A stretch of 64,000 nucleotides of DNA, from positions 1 through 64,000 of the forward strand of contig CAZVEV010000001.1 of NCBI GenBank assembly GCA_964625865.1, given 5' to 3'. This DNA is from CAZVEV01 sp964625865 (lineage in GTDB: Bacteria; Planctomycetota; Phycisphaerae; SM23-33). The position numbers and the translations under genes were made by a program. This document shows, in pieces, positions 34,975 to 42,448 of this stretch (position 1 is the stretch's first letter; the number at the start of each line of letters is the position of its first letter). The notes beneath the pieces are model-generated. The model was given only the letters and a program-made list of their open reading frames with translations. It searched no databases and was not told the DNA's origin.

Positions 34975-35049
34975 CGCAGACATGAAGGCAGGGCGACGGA
35001 TAGTGGAGTCCGTCGCCCTGTCTTATGTCGAGTCTGCGGATGGGGCCGG
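34975..35049. other. Short gap between convergent genes
   Basis: GCAGGGCGACGGATAGTGG then AGTCCGTCGCCCTGTC (about 34988-35024) forms a strong hairpin (CAGGGCGACGGA with TCCGTCGCCCTG) followed by a TTATG stretch. It is well placed to end transcription of the ModA-like gene on the plus strand and of the histone-like gene on the minus strand. Confidence 0.65.
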
Positions 35050-35949
35050 CTACTTCACCGCGTACTTGCCTCGCCCGACCTGCTTGAACGCGGGGTTCTT
35101 GGCGAGCATCTGGTTGACATTGAGTTTGAAGTTCTTGGCCTTGGACTTGTATCCCTTGGCCAGGACGGCGGCGGTCGCTTCGGCGATGCCGACGGCCTTC
35201 TTGCCCTTGAGAATGTCGATCAGGACCGACTTGAGAGAGCCCGTCGCGGCGGCCTTCTTGGCCTTGGCCTTCGGTGCGGCCTTCTTGGGGGCCTTCTTCT
35301 TCGCAGCCTTCTTGGGCGCCTTGCGTGCGGCCTTCTTGGGCGCGGCGGCCTTCTTCGGCTTGGGAGCGGCCTTCTTGGGTGCAGCCTTGGCCTGGCCGGT
35401 CAGGGCGTAGACGCCGCGTGCGACCTTCACGAAACGCGGGTCGCGGAGGAGCGTCTGGTTGACGATCGTCTGGAACTGCTTTGACTTGGACGTGTACCCG
35501 GTGGCCAGGACCAGCTTGGTCGCCTCGGGCACGCTGACGCCGGCCTTGCCGGACAGGACCTTCACAAGAATGCCTGCCAGTCCGCCTGCGGGAGCGGCCT
35601 TCTTGGCCTTGGGGGCTTTTTTGGCTGCCGGGGCCTTCTTAGGTGCGACCTTCTTCGGCGCCGCCTTTTTCGGTGCGGCCTTGGCCTTGGGGGCCTTCTT
35701 CGCGGGCGTGGCGGCCGCGGGGGCGCCGGCCAGCGCCGCAATCGCGTCGTCAAGGGCCTTGAGGGCCGCGCGGGCCTTGGCCTCGGAGGCCGTCGCCTGG
35801 ACCTGTACGGCCGTGGCGTTCTTGAGGGCCTTGGTTGCCTTACGAAGTTTGGCAGCAGCCTTGGCCTGCCTGGCCTTCAGTGAAGCCATCTGGCCTCGCT
35901 TGGCCTTCAATGCCTGCTGCAGTTCCGCAATCGTCTGTCCTTTTGCCAT
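35050..35949 (-). CDS. Histone-H1-like Lys/Ala/Pro-rich protein with two winged-helix-like repeats
   Basis: 299 residues from ATG 35949, with AAGGAG upstream. Layout: residues 5-72 a predicted coiled coil; 80-120 and 186-235 KKAAPKK-type linkers; and two related domains at about 122-185 and 237-299. Both domains share the pattern LxxIL..L.G....V.EAT..VLA.GY.SK.K.F...VNQ.L...P.F..V.RG.YA. The folding pattern and the RG-Y ending suggest a small winged-helix DNA-binding domain similar to linker-histone or HARE-HTH types (inference). The basic tails would bind DNA. A role in nucleoid packing is likely. No partner gene is adjacent. Confidence 0.8.
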   Translation of the reverse strand: MAKGQTIAELQQALKAKRGQMASLKARQAKAAAKLRKATKALKNATAVQVQATASEAKARAALKALDDAIAALAGAPAAATPAKKAPKAKAAPKKAAPKKVAPKKAPAAKKAPKAKKAAPAGGLAGILVKVLSGKAGVSVPEATKLVLATGYTSKSKQFQTIVNQTLLRDPRFVKVARGVYALTGQAKAAPKKAAPKPKKAAAPKKAARKAPKKAAKKKAPKKAAPKAKAKKAAATGSLKSVLIDILKGKKAVGIAEATAAVLAKGYKSKAKNFKLNVNQMLAKNPAFKQVGRGKYAVK

Positions 35950-36306
35950 CGAGTTCTCCTTCGTGAACCAGTAGGTAGTGGCGTGTCGATTCGTCGCTGA
36001 ATATGCGAGCGCCGAAGCACTCTACTTCGCACAGCGTACACAAATGGCCGGGCCACGCAAGCCCCCCAATGGCGATTTCGTCAACTTTTTTTTTGAGGTC
36101 GTTTAGGTCCTTGACCTCGCAACGCAGCCTTCGGCCGCAACCAAGCACCAGACTCCGGATCGTTTTCAATACAGAGGCACGAATTATCCGAACCGTTGCC
36201 GAGCTCTCGCGCGGCGCGCGAAGACGTTGATGGACGGTAGTGCAGGGCACCGCCGACGCGTCGGGGGCGGCGAGGCGAACTTAGGTATCGCGGGATGGCG
36301 CCCGGG
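35950..36306. other. Intergenic region upstream of the histone-like gene
   Basis: The 357-nt region contains a run of nine T (A on the minus strand) at about 36086-36094 followed on the minus strand by TTGACG, a possible UP-element and -35 box for the histone-like gene; no good -10 box at the right distance is seen. A frame of 136 codons crosses the region on the minus strand but has no ribosome-binding site. No other gene is supported. Confidence 0.4.
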
Positions 36307-37155
36307 CTACGGCGCGTGATGCGGACTGTGGGCCCACTTGAGCTTCCGCGTCAGCGTCTCGAAGAACGCTCGCCCCGGGTGGGGGATGAACTTCAGACCC
36401 CACGGGGCCTTGCGGATCTCCACGACGTCGCCGTCGCACAGGCCGCTGGTGACCTGCCCGTCCACGCTGACCGCCGTGCCGGGATTCACGCGGGTGGCCG
36501 TCACGAAGATGGGCAGATCGCTGCGGACGACAATCGGGCGCATCGACAGCGAGTGGGGCGCCACGGGCGTGATGGCAATGGCGTCGAGCGTGGGCTCGAG
36601 GATGGGTCCGCCGGCTGACAGGTTGTACCCCGTGGAGCCCGCGGGGGTCGAGACGACAAGCCCGTCGCCTCCGTACCTCGCCACGCTGTGGTCCCCCTGG
36701 CTGACCAGGAGGTCGACCATCCGGAACGGCGGACCGGACACGATCGCCACGTCGTTGGCCGCCGGGGAGTGGAAGTTGTGCACCTGGCAACTGTCGACGC
36801 GGACCTCGAGCATCATCCGCTCGGCCGGCGTGATCTCGCCCGCGAAGAACTCGTCAACGTGACGCTTCATGTGCTCGACATCGAACTCGGCGAGGAAACC
36901 CAGCTTGCCCATGTTCACGCCCAGCAGGGGCACGCCCGCCCGGGCCAGCATCCGCGCTGCACACAACAGCGTCCCGTCGCCGCCAAACACCACGCACAGG
37001 TCGGCCGCGTCAGCCCCCGCGGGGGCGGGTTGGCCTACTTCCACTATCGCTACAATCCGCCCGCGCGCCGCAAACCAGGGTCCCAACGCCTCGATCTGCT
37101 CGGCTACGCCCGGCTTGGTCATGTTCGCCACGATGATGAACTTCTTGTCAGACAT
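36307..37155 (-). CDS. nadK: NAD kinase
   Basis: 282 residues from ATG 37155 (MSDKKFIIVANM), chosen because family similarity begins there; the frame stays open for another 258 codons upstream without homology, antisense-like to the pyrophosphorylase gene. It has the GGDGTLL motif at 58-64, the conserved NMGKLGFLAEF, and GDGLVVSTPAGSTGYNLSAGGP, with Asp and the GSTGY block for NAD and ATP binding. The enzyme makes NADP from NAD and ATP in the cytoplasm. It sits 77 nt downstream of the pyrophosphorylase gene, so they may share a transcript. Confidence 0.96.
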   Translation of the reverse strand: MSDKKFIIVANMTKPGVAEQIEALGPWFAARGRIVAIVEVGQPAPAGADAADLCVVFGGDGTLLCAARMLARAGVPLLGVNMGKLGFLAEFDVEHMKRHVDEFFAGEITPAERMMLEVRVDSCQVHNFHSPAANDVAIVSGPPFRMVDLLVSQGDHSVARYGGDGLVVSTPAGSTGYNLSAGGPILEPTLDAIAITPVAPHSLSMRPIVVRSDLPIFVTATRVNPGTAVSVDGQVTSGLCDGDVVEIRKAPWGLKFIPHPGRAFFETLTRKLKWAHSPHHAP

Positions 37156-37232
37156 GACCTGTATCCTACCGCAGACGGCGGCGATTGCAATGCCCGCTCG
37201 TCGGGAGATGCCGCAAAGGCCTCCGACGCGGT

Positions 37233-38681
37233 CTATTCGCTGTCGGCGGTCTTGCTGCTGCCGAGGTAGAGGTTCTTGCCCGGGGTGACCGTCAGGTCCG
37301 GGTCGATCCGGGCGGCCAACTCGTCGGCGCTGTCGGCGAACAGGGGGGAGATCTCGATGGCGGCGGCGACCTGTCCGTCGGCGTCTCGCGGCACGGCGAT
37401 GCCCGCATCCTCGAGCCATCCCGCCGCCCGCCTGACCTGGTCGTGCAGGCTGGTGGCGGGTGAGTCGTCGCCCTCGGCGTTCTTGACGGGGCTGAACTCC
37501 TCGCTGCGGTCGGTCTCGAGGATCACCGTCTCGGCGGCCAGCGGCATCGCGTCGAAGATGAACATCTCGAGCTTGACCGCGTTGGGTTCGTCGGGCCGGA
37601 CGGTCCGCCCGGTGGAGTCGACGAAGGGCACGGTCTTCTCGGCGCGGTGGAAGGGCAGTTGGCACCGTCCGTCGGCGGTCAAGCGCTCGACGAACGCTCG
37701 GCTGAGGATGTGGATTGCAATGGAGCCGTCGGCGAAGCGGAGGTGCCCGTCGTCGGTCGTCTGCCGGGCCAGGTCCTCCGGCATGTCGGAGTATTCGATG
37801 ACCGTCGTCTTGCCGTCGACCACGCAGAAGTTGCCCAACTTCTCCATCGGGTCGCGCTTGGGCAGGGCCTTGGCGCTCATCTCGGCCCCGTGCAGGTCGT
37901 GCAGGCCCAGGAACAGCGGGTCGACGCACCGCACCAGCGGATTGTCGACCTGGAAGTAGCTGATCAATTCCACGCCGCGATCGGCCATATCCGACAACGC
38001 CCCGCTGCGCTGCAGGGCCAGCAGCGACCCGCCGTGCCCGTCCGGGCTGGTGGCCAGGGCCGACGGCTTGGCCAGCAGCAGCTTGCCGTCCAACCCGATC
38101 GCCGGCATCGTGCCCTGGGCGAAGAACACCACGTCGCCGGCGTCCATGCCAAAGTTGTCATGCTGGCGGAAGAACGCGCGGGTGGCCACGTCGTTGGCCG
38201 GCGAGGTCATGATATACCACGGGATGCTCGCCCCCGCCCGTTTCGAGGCGGCGAGAATCTGCTCTGCGAAGACCTGGAACAGGGGCTTGCGCGCGATCGG
38301 AGTGGCCTCGAAGCAGCCCTTGGGGCCCTCGTAGCCCAGCCGCGTGCCCTGGCCCCCGGCGACGACGAACGCCGCAACCTTGCCCTGGGCCAGCAACTCC
38401 GCCCCGCGCTGCAGGGCCTCAGCGTATTGACGGGCTTGATCCTCATCGGCAGGCTTGTGCGGGAAGATGCGCGGGGGAGTGATCTCGCTGTCGGTCACGG
38501 AAGCCGGCTGCGGGCTCCGCACGTACTGCTCGACCAACCGGTCAAGCTCGGCCAGATCCAGCGCCGCAACCTGCTCACACAGTGCCGCCCGCCCGGCCTC
38601 GGGAAGATCGTCAACGAACCGCAACACATGCGCCTGGTCGTGTTCAGCCAACGCCTGGCGAATCAATTCAACGTCTGGCAT
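37233..38681 (-). CDS. UDP-sugar pyrophosphorylase (UDPGP/UAP1-like)
   Basis: 482 residues from ATG 38681 with GGAGA upstream. The nucleotide-binding loop VAGGQGTRLGYEGPKG lies at 107-122, followed by IPWYIMTSPANDVATR, FFAQGTMPAIG, SPDGHGGSLLAL and ISYFQVDNPLVRCVDP. This order is that of eukaryotic-type UDP-N-acetylglucosamine pyrophosphorylases, which make UDP-GlcNAc from UTP and GlcNAc-1-P. A UDP-glucose or UDP-galactose activity cannot be ruled out. The product would feed peptidoglycan or polysaccharide synthesis. The preceding ATG at 38738 is less likely. Confidence 0.93.
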   Translation of the reverse strand: MPDVELIRQALAEHDQAHVLRFVDDLPEAGRAALCEQVAALDLAELDRLVEQYVRSPQPASVTDSEITPPRIFPHKPADEDQARQYAEALQRGAELLAQGKVAAFVVAGGQGTRLGYEGPKGCFEATPIARKPLFQVFAEQILAASKRAGASIPWYIMTSPANDVATRAFFRQHDNFGMDAGDVVFFAQGTMPAIGLDGKLLLAKPSALATSPDGHGGSLLALQRSGALSDMADRGVELISYFQVDNPLVRCVDPLFLGLHDLHGAEMSAKALPKRDPMEKLGNFCVVDGKTTVIEYSDMPEDLARQTTDDGHLRFADGSIAIHILSRAFVERLTADGRCQLPFHRAEKTVPFVDSTGRTVRPDEPNAVKLEMFIFDAMPLAAETVILETDRSEEFSPVKNAEGDDSPATSLHDQVRRAAGWLEDAGIAVPRDADGQVAAAIEISPLFADSADELAARIDPDLTVTPGKNLYLGSSKTADSE

Positions 38682-39393
38682 GGATGTCTCCACAGTGTCC
38701 GCCGGCCCGTCGGCCCGCCCGGGCCGAGAGTCAAGCATGCGATCCGCCGCGTAGATTACCTGGTTAGGCCACCGCAGTCAATTCCGCAGACGTTACCTGT
38801 CGTGGGGGCGTTTCAGAGCGGGACCCGCCCGGACCGTCCGGCTGCGAAGACGACTCAGTCCGGCTCGGAGTGACACGTCGCATTTTTTTTTGCCAACGCT
38901 GTTGACATCGCGTGCGCAAGGGCGGTAGTATTCGTATAGTGGCGGTGGGCAAGAGAGTGATTTACACCGCATTCATGGGTTCTTCAGGCAATCAGCCTAC
39001 TCTCGGAACCCCCCGCCGCGGATGAGTGCCGACATGCATCGTGGACAGGGCATGGTCCGTATCGTCGGCTCCGCCCGTTTGAGTTTGCCCGGACGGAACC
39101 CGGCGAAGACGATCACGTGTTTTGTTTGCCTTGGCCGCTGTGTGTCGGTAGGATGTGCGGCCTTGTCGTGTCGATGATGACGGGGCAAGCGTGTGCTGTG
39201 TGATATTCTGACGGTTTCCGGGCGGAGTTGCCCGGACGCAGATATTTTCCCCATGGTAAGGTCGGCTAAAGAAGTGTCGGCCGAGTCTGGTGCCGGACCT
39301 GCAGCGACGACGGGCATTGAACGAACTGATACGTAAGTAATCCCTTCGCGTCGGTGTACTACGGGCCAGGCGGCAACGTAAGGAGTTCGCATC
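38682..39393. other. 712-nt intergenic region with long leader of pseudopilin 1
   Basis: Divergent region between the pyrophosphorylase gene and the first pseudopilin. It holds a T-run at 38883-38891, a sigma70-like promoter (separate entry), and then about 460 nt of leader with hairpins, such as CCGGGCGGAGTTGCCCGG at about 39220. I compared it by eye with known riboswitches (including c-di-GMP types) and see no match. No coding frame is supported. Confidence 0.5.
38902..38931 (+). promoter_or_regulatory. Sigma70-like promoter before pseudopilin 1
   Basis: TTGACA at 38902-38907 and TAGTAT at 38926-38931, spacing 18 nt. It points toward the pseudopilin at 39394, about 460 nt away, so the transcript would have a long leader. 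Confidence 0.6.
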
Positions 39394-40080
<687 letters not shown>

Positions 40081-40115
40081 CGGACCGCCACCGTTTGACA
40101 GATCAACTGTTCTCG

Positions 40116-40150
40116 GCGGGCCCGCCTCAGGCGGGCCCGCTGTTTTTCTT
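40116..40150 (+). terminator. Rho-independent terminator after pseudopilin 1
   Basis: A perfect 11-bp stem (GCGGGCCCGCC / GGCGGGCCCGC) with a TCA loop, followed by TGTTTTTCTT. It lies 36 nt after the stop codon. Confidence 0.93.
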
Positions 40151-40164
40151 ACACAGAATGGGGG

Positions 40165-40193
40165 TTGACAGTTCCGGGCTTTCAACCTATAAT
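40165..40193 (+). promoter_or_regulatory. Consensus sigma70 promoter of pseudopilin 2
   Basis: TTGACA at 40165-40170 and TATAAT at 40188-40193, spacing exactly 17 nt. This perfect match to the sigma70 consensus lies about 60 nt before the start codon at 40257, so pseudopilin 2 should be strongly expressed on its own. Confidence 0.92.
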
Positions 40194-40256
40194 CTCAATA
40201 GAGTTAGATAAGCGCTGAAGGAGGCGCAAGGAACCAACCTGAGTGGAGGAAGCACG

Positions 40257-40946
40257 ATGCAATCCAAGAGGGCATTCACACTTATCGAACTGCTGGTGGT
40301 TATTGCCATTATCGCGCTGCTGGTCTCGATCCTGGCGCCGAGTTTGACCAGGATCATGGATGGCGCCAAGCACACCAAGTGCAAGGCGAATCTCGACTCG
40401 CTTCGCAAGTCGATGATGGGCTACGGCGCAGAGAACAACGGCGACTACCCCAGTGAGGCCCTCACGGGCCAGACCGGACAGGCCGAAGTCCTGATGGTCT
40501 TCGCCTATGAACAGGGCGTCAGCGGCGATCTGTTCGTCTGCCCAGCCGTCACGCCGACGGCGACCAGTGACAATCCGATTGACCCGCAGCCGGCTCCGAC
40601 TACGGGCACGGTAACGGCAACTGCTGGTGAAGAAGGCAGTTACTCCTACCAGGACGCCAACGACACTGACAGAGTGATCACCGACGAGAGCAAGAATGAC
40701 GTGGTGTTCCTGGCCGACAGGAAGGGCTCGGGTACGACCGTCAGCACGAGTCACAACGAGGGCGAGTTCATGTTCTACGCGACCAAGAGCGGAGTGTACA
40801 GGTCGCCGGGATGGGGTACCGCCGGTACGCCGGATCCGGCAACGTTCGGGCGCCTGAAGAACAACATCTACACTTCCGAGGACAGCATGGCCGCCGACCC
40901 GAACTGGCTTCCGCGTGACGACAGTTATCTGCTGCAGGTCGATTGA
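40257..40946 (+). CDS. Type II secretion/pilus-like pseudopilin 2
   Basis: 229 residues with GGAGGAAG upstream. [20 protein letters not shown] is the prepilin leader, but the residue before the cut is Ala6 rather than the usual Gly, then Phe7 and Glu11. From residue 20 on the protein differs from pseudopilin 1 at only a handful of positions (for example SEALTG for SQVLTG, DPQP for EPQP, SPGWGTAGTP for [10 protein letters not shown]). The duplication covers the coding region and the terminator but not the promoter region. It may be a dominant pilin-like structural protein, judged from the promoter. Confidence 0.93.
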   Translation: MQSKRAFTLIELLVVIAIIALLVSILAPSLTRIMDGAKHTKCKANLDSLRKSMMGYGAENNGDYPSEALTGQTGQAEVLMVFAYEQGVSGDLFVCPAVTPTATSDNPIDPQPAPTTGTVTATAGEEGSYSYQDANDTDRVITDESKNDVVFLADRKGSGTTVSTSHNEGEFMFYATKSGVYRSPGWGTAGTPDPATFGRLKNNIYTSEDSMAADPNWLPRDDSYLLQVD

Positions 40947-40980
40947 CGGACCGCCTCCGTTTGACAGATCAGCCGTTCTC

Positions 40981-41015
40981 AGCGGGCTCGCCTCGGGCGG
41001 GCCCGCTGTTCTTTT
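40981..41015 (+). terminator. Rho-independent terminator after pseudopilin 2
   Basis: Stem AGCGGGCTCGCC / GGCGGGCCCGCT with TCG loop, then GTTCTTTT. It is a duplicate of the terminator at 40116 with one G-T pair in the stem. Confidence 0.9.
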
Positions 41016-41183
41016 GGGGCACGGGATTCGAGGACCGAAGGAGGGCAGGGGCTGCCCGGGTCGTGCCATCATCTGAGGGGGGCCGTTTTCCGCGTGGTCA
41101 ACCGGTCGGGGGGAAGGTATAATCGGGGCAGGAAAGGGCAGGTGTCCGCGCTGAGCGGATGCGGACTGAAACGAGGGACGGTT

Positions 41184-42149
41184 GTGGAACTGAGCATAGC
41201 AGTTGAGAATCCCGGCAAGGCTGCCGCGCTGTACGGCCCGGCGGACCGGCACTTGAAGCTGATCCGCGAAGCGCTCGGCGTACAGGTCTTTGCGCGGAGC
41301 GGCGAGATCAGGGTCACCGGTTCGGCCAAGAACGTCACGCACGCCGCGGCGGTCATCGAGCGGCTCCAGCGTGCGATTCGTCACGATCAGCCGGTCAGTG
41401 TAGCCAGCGTCGCCGAGGCGATCGGGACCGCTGCCGGTGGGGGCCCCGGGCGAGACTCGGGCGTGCTGGACGTCTATGTTGCCGGCCAGGTCGTCCGGGC
41501 CAAGACCCCCGGGCAGAAGCGCTACATCGAGGCGATGCGTCGGTGCGACCTGGTGTTCTGCACGGGCCCGGCCGGCACGGGCAAGACGTACCTGGCGGTC
41601 GCCTTTGCGGTCCACATGCTCAAGCACAAGCAGGCCAAGCGGTTAATTCTCGTCCGTCCGGCCGTGGAGGCCGGCGAGAAGTTGGGCTTTCTCCCGGGCG
41701 ACATGCAGGCGAAGGTCAACCCGTACCTCCGCCCGTTGTTCGACGCGCTGCACGACATGATGGAGTACGAGCAGATACGGCGCTTCATGACCAACGACCT
41801 GATCGAGGTGATTCCGCTGGCGTTCATGCGCGGGCGAACGCTGAACGAGTCGGTGGTCATCCTTGACGAGGCCCAGAACACCACGACGGCCCAGATGCTG
41901 ATGTTCTTGACGCGGATGGGGCACGGCTCGAAAATGATCGTCACCGGTGATGACAGCCAGGTCGACCTGCCGGACGGCACGGTCAGCGGCCTGTCCGACG
42001 CCAAGCGGCGGCTGGCCGGCATCAAGGGCCTGAGCGTGGTCCGACTGGCCGCCGGCGACATCGTGCGCCACCGCCTGGTGCAGAACATCGTTGCCGCGTA
42101 CGATCCGTCGGCCCCGTCGGCTGGGCCGACGGGAAATACGAAATCCTAA
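41184..42149 (+). CDS. phoH: PhoH-family ATPase
   Basis: 321 residues from GTG 41184, chosen because GAGGGAC precedes it and family similarity (VELSIAVENPG) starts there; ATG 41094 is in frame but without a ribosome-binding site. An N-terminal KH-like part (about 20-90) precedes the P-loop domain: GPAGTGKTYLAVAFAVH, RPAVEAGEKLGFLPGD, VVILDEAQNTTTAQM and VTGDDSQVDLPDG. PhoH proteins are cytoplasmic ATPases linked to RNA metabolism and often lie next to ybeY. Here the order phoH-pgpH-ybeY is kept. The last residues GNTKS and the stop codon fall within the inverted repeat described at 42131, so the original C-terminus was probably altered. Confidence 0.95.
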   Translation: MELSIAVENPGKAAALYGPADRHLKLIREALGVQVFARSGEIRVTGSAKNVTHAAAVIERLQRAIRHDQPVSVASVAEAIGTAAGGGPGRDSGVLDVYVAGQVVRAKTPGQKRYIEAMRRCDLVFCTGPAGTGKTYLAVAFAVHMLKHKQAKRLILVRPAVEAGEKLGFLPGDMQAKVNPYLRPLFDALHDMMEYEQIRRFMTNDLIEVIPLAFMRGRTLNESVVILDEAQNTTTAQMLMFLTRMGHGSKMIVTGDDSQVDLPDGTVSGLSDAKRRLAGIKGLSVVRLAAGDIVRHRLVQNIVAAYDPSAPSAGPTGNTKS

Positions 42150-42441
42150 GTTCGAAATACTAAACAAATCCGAATACGGAAACAGAAAATGTCCGAAACA
42201 AGGATAGATGCGTCGCATGCCTCACCTGTGGACGGTGGGGCTTCGCGCAGAGTCTACGATCTGGAGGATAGGACGTTCGGATTTCATTCCGGTGCAACGG
42301 ACAGTCAGATGAGCCACACCGATACAGGGAAAGCCCCCCGACTGCGTCGGGGGGATCCCCGCGACACAGTCACGGGGCGTGTGGTATTGTCTGTTTCCGT
42401 ATTCGGATGTGTTTAGTATTTCGAGACTAGGATTTCGGATT
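42131..42441. mobile_element. MITE-like element with 55-60-nt inverted repeats between phoH and pgpH
   Basis: The left arm (42131-42190) contains GAAATACGAAATCC, CGAAATACTAAACAAATCCG and AATACGGAAACAGA. The right arm (42386-42441), read on the minus strand, contains GAAATCCTAGTCTCG, AAATACTAAACACATCCG and AATACGGAAACAGA. About 50 of 57 positions agree. The 195-nt core holds a GCCCCCCGAC/GTCGGGGGG hairpin (42332-42365) of family F. The element reaches from the last codons of phoH to 7 nt before the pgpH start. It has no coding frame and no clear target-site duplication. Confidence 0.65.
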
Positions 42442-42448
42442 TAACCTG

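Noticed and set aside
35840..36250. Minus-strand frame of 136 codons upstream of the histone-like gene
   Set aside because: No ribosome-binding site, overlap with the start of the histone-like gene, and no recognisable motif.
37156..37929. Upstream extension of the NAD kinase frame to 540 codons
   Set aside because: The added part is Arg/Gly/Pro-rich, overlaps the pyrophosphorylase gene on the same strand in another frame, and NAD kinase similarity begins at 37155.
38932..39393. c-di-GMP riboswitch in the pseudopilin leader
   Set aside because: Hairpins are present, but the conserved GEMM sequence elements are not.
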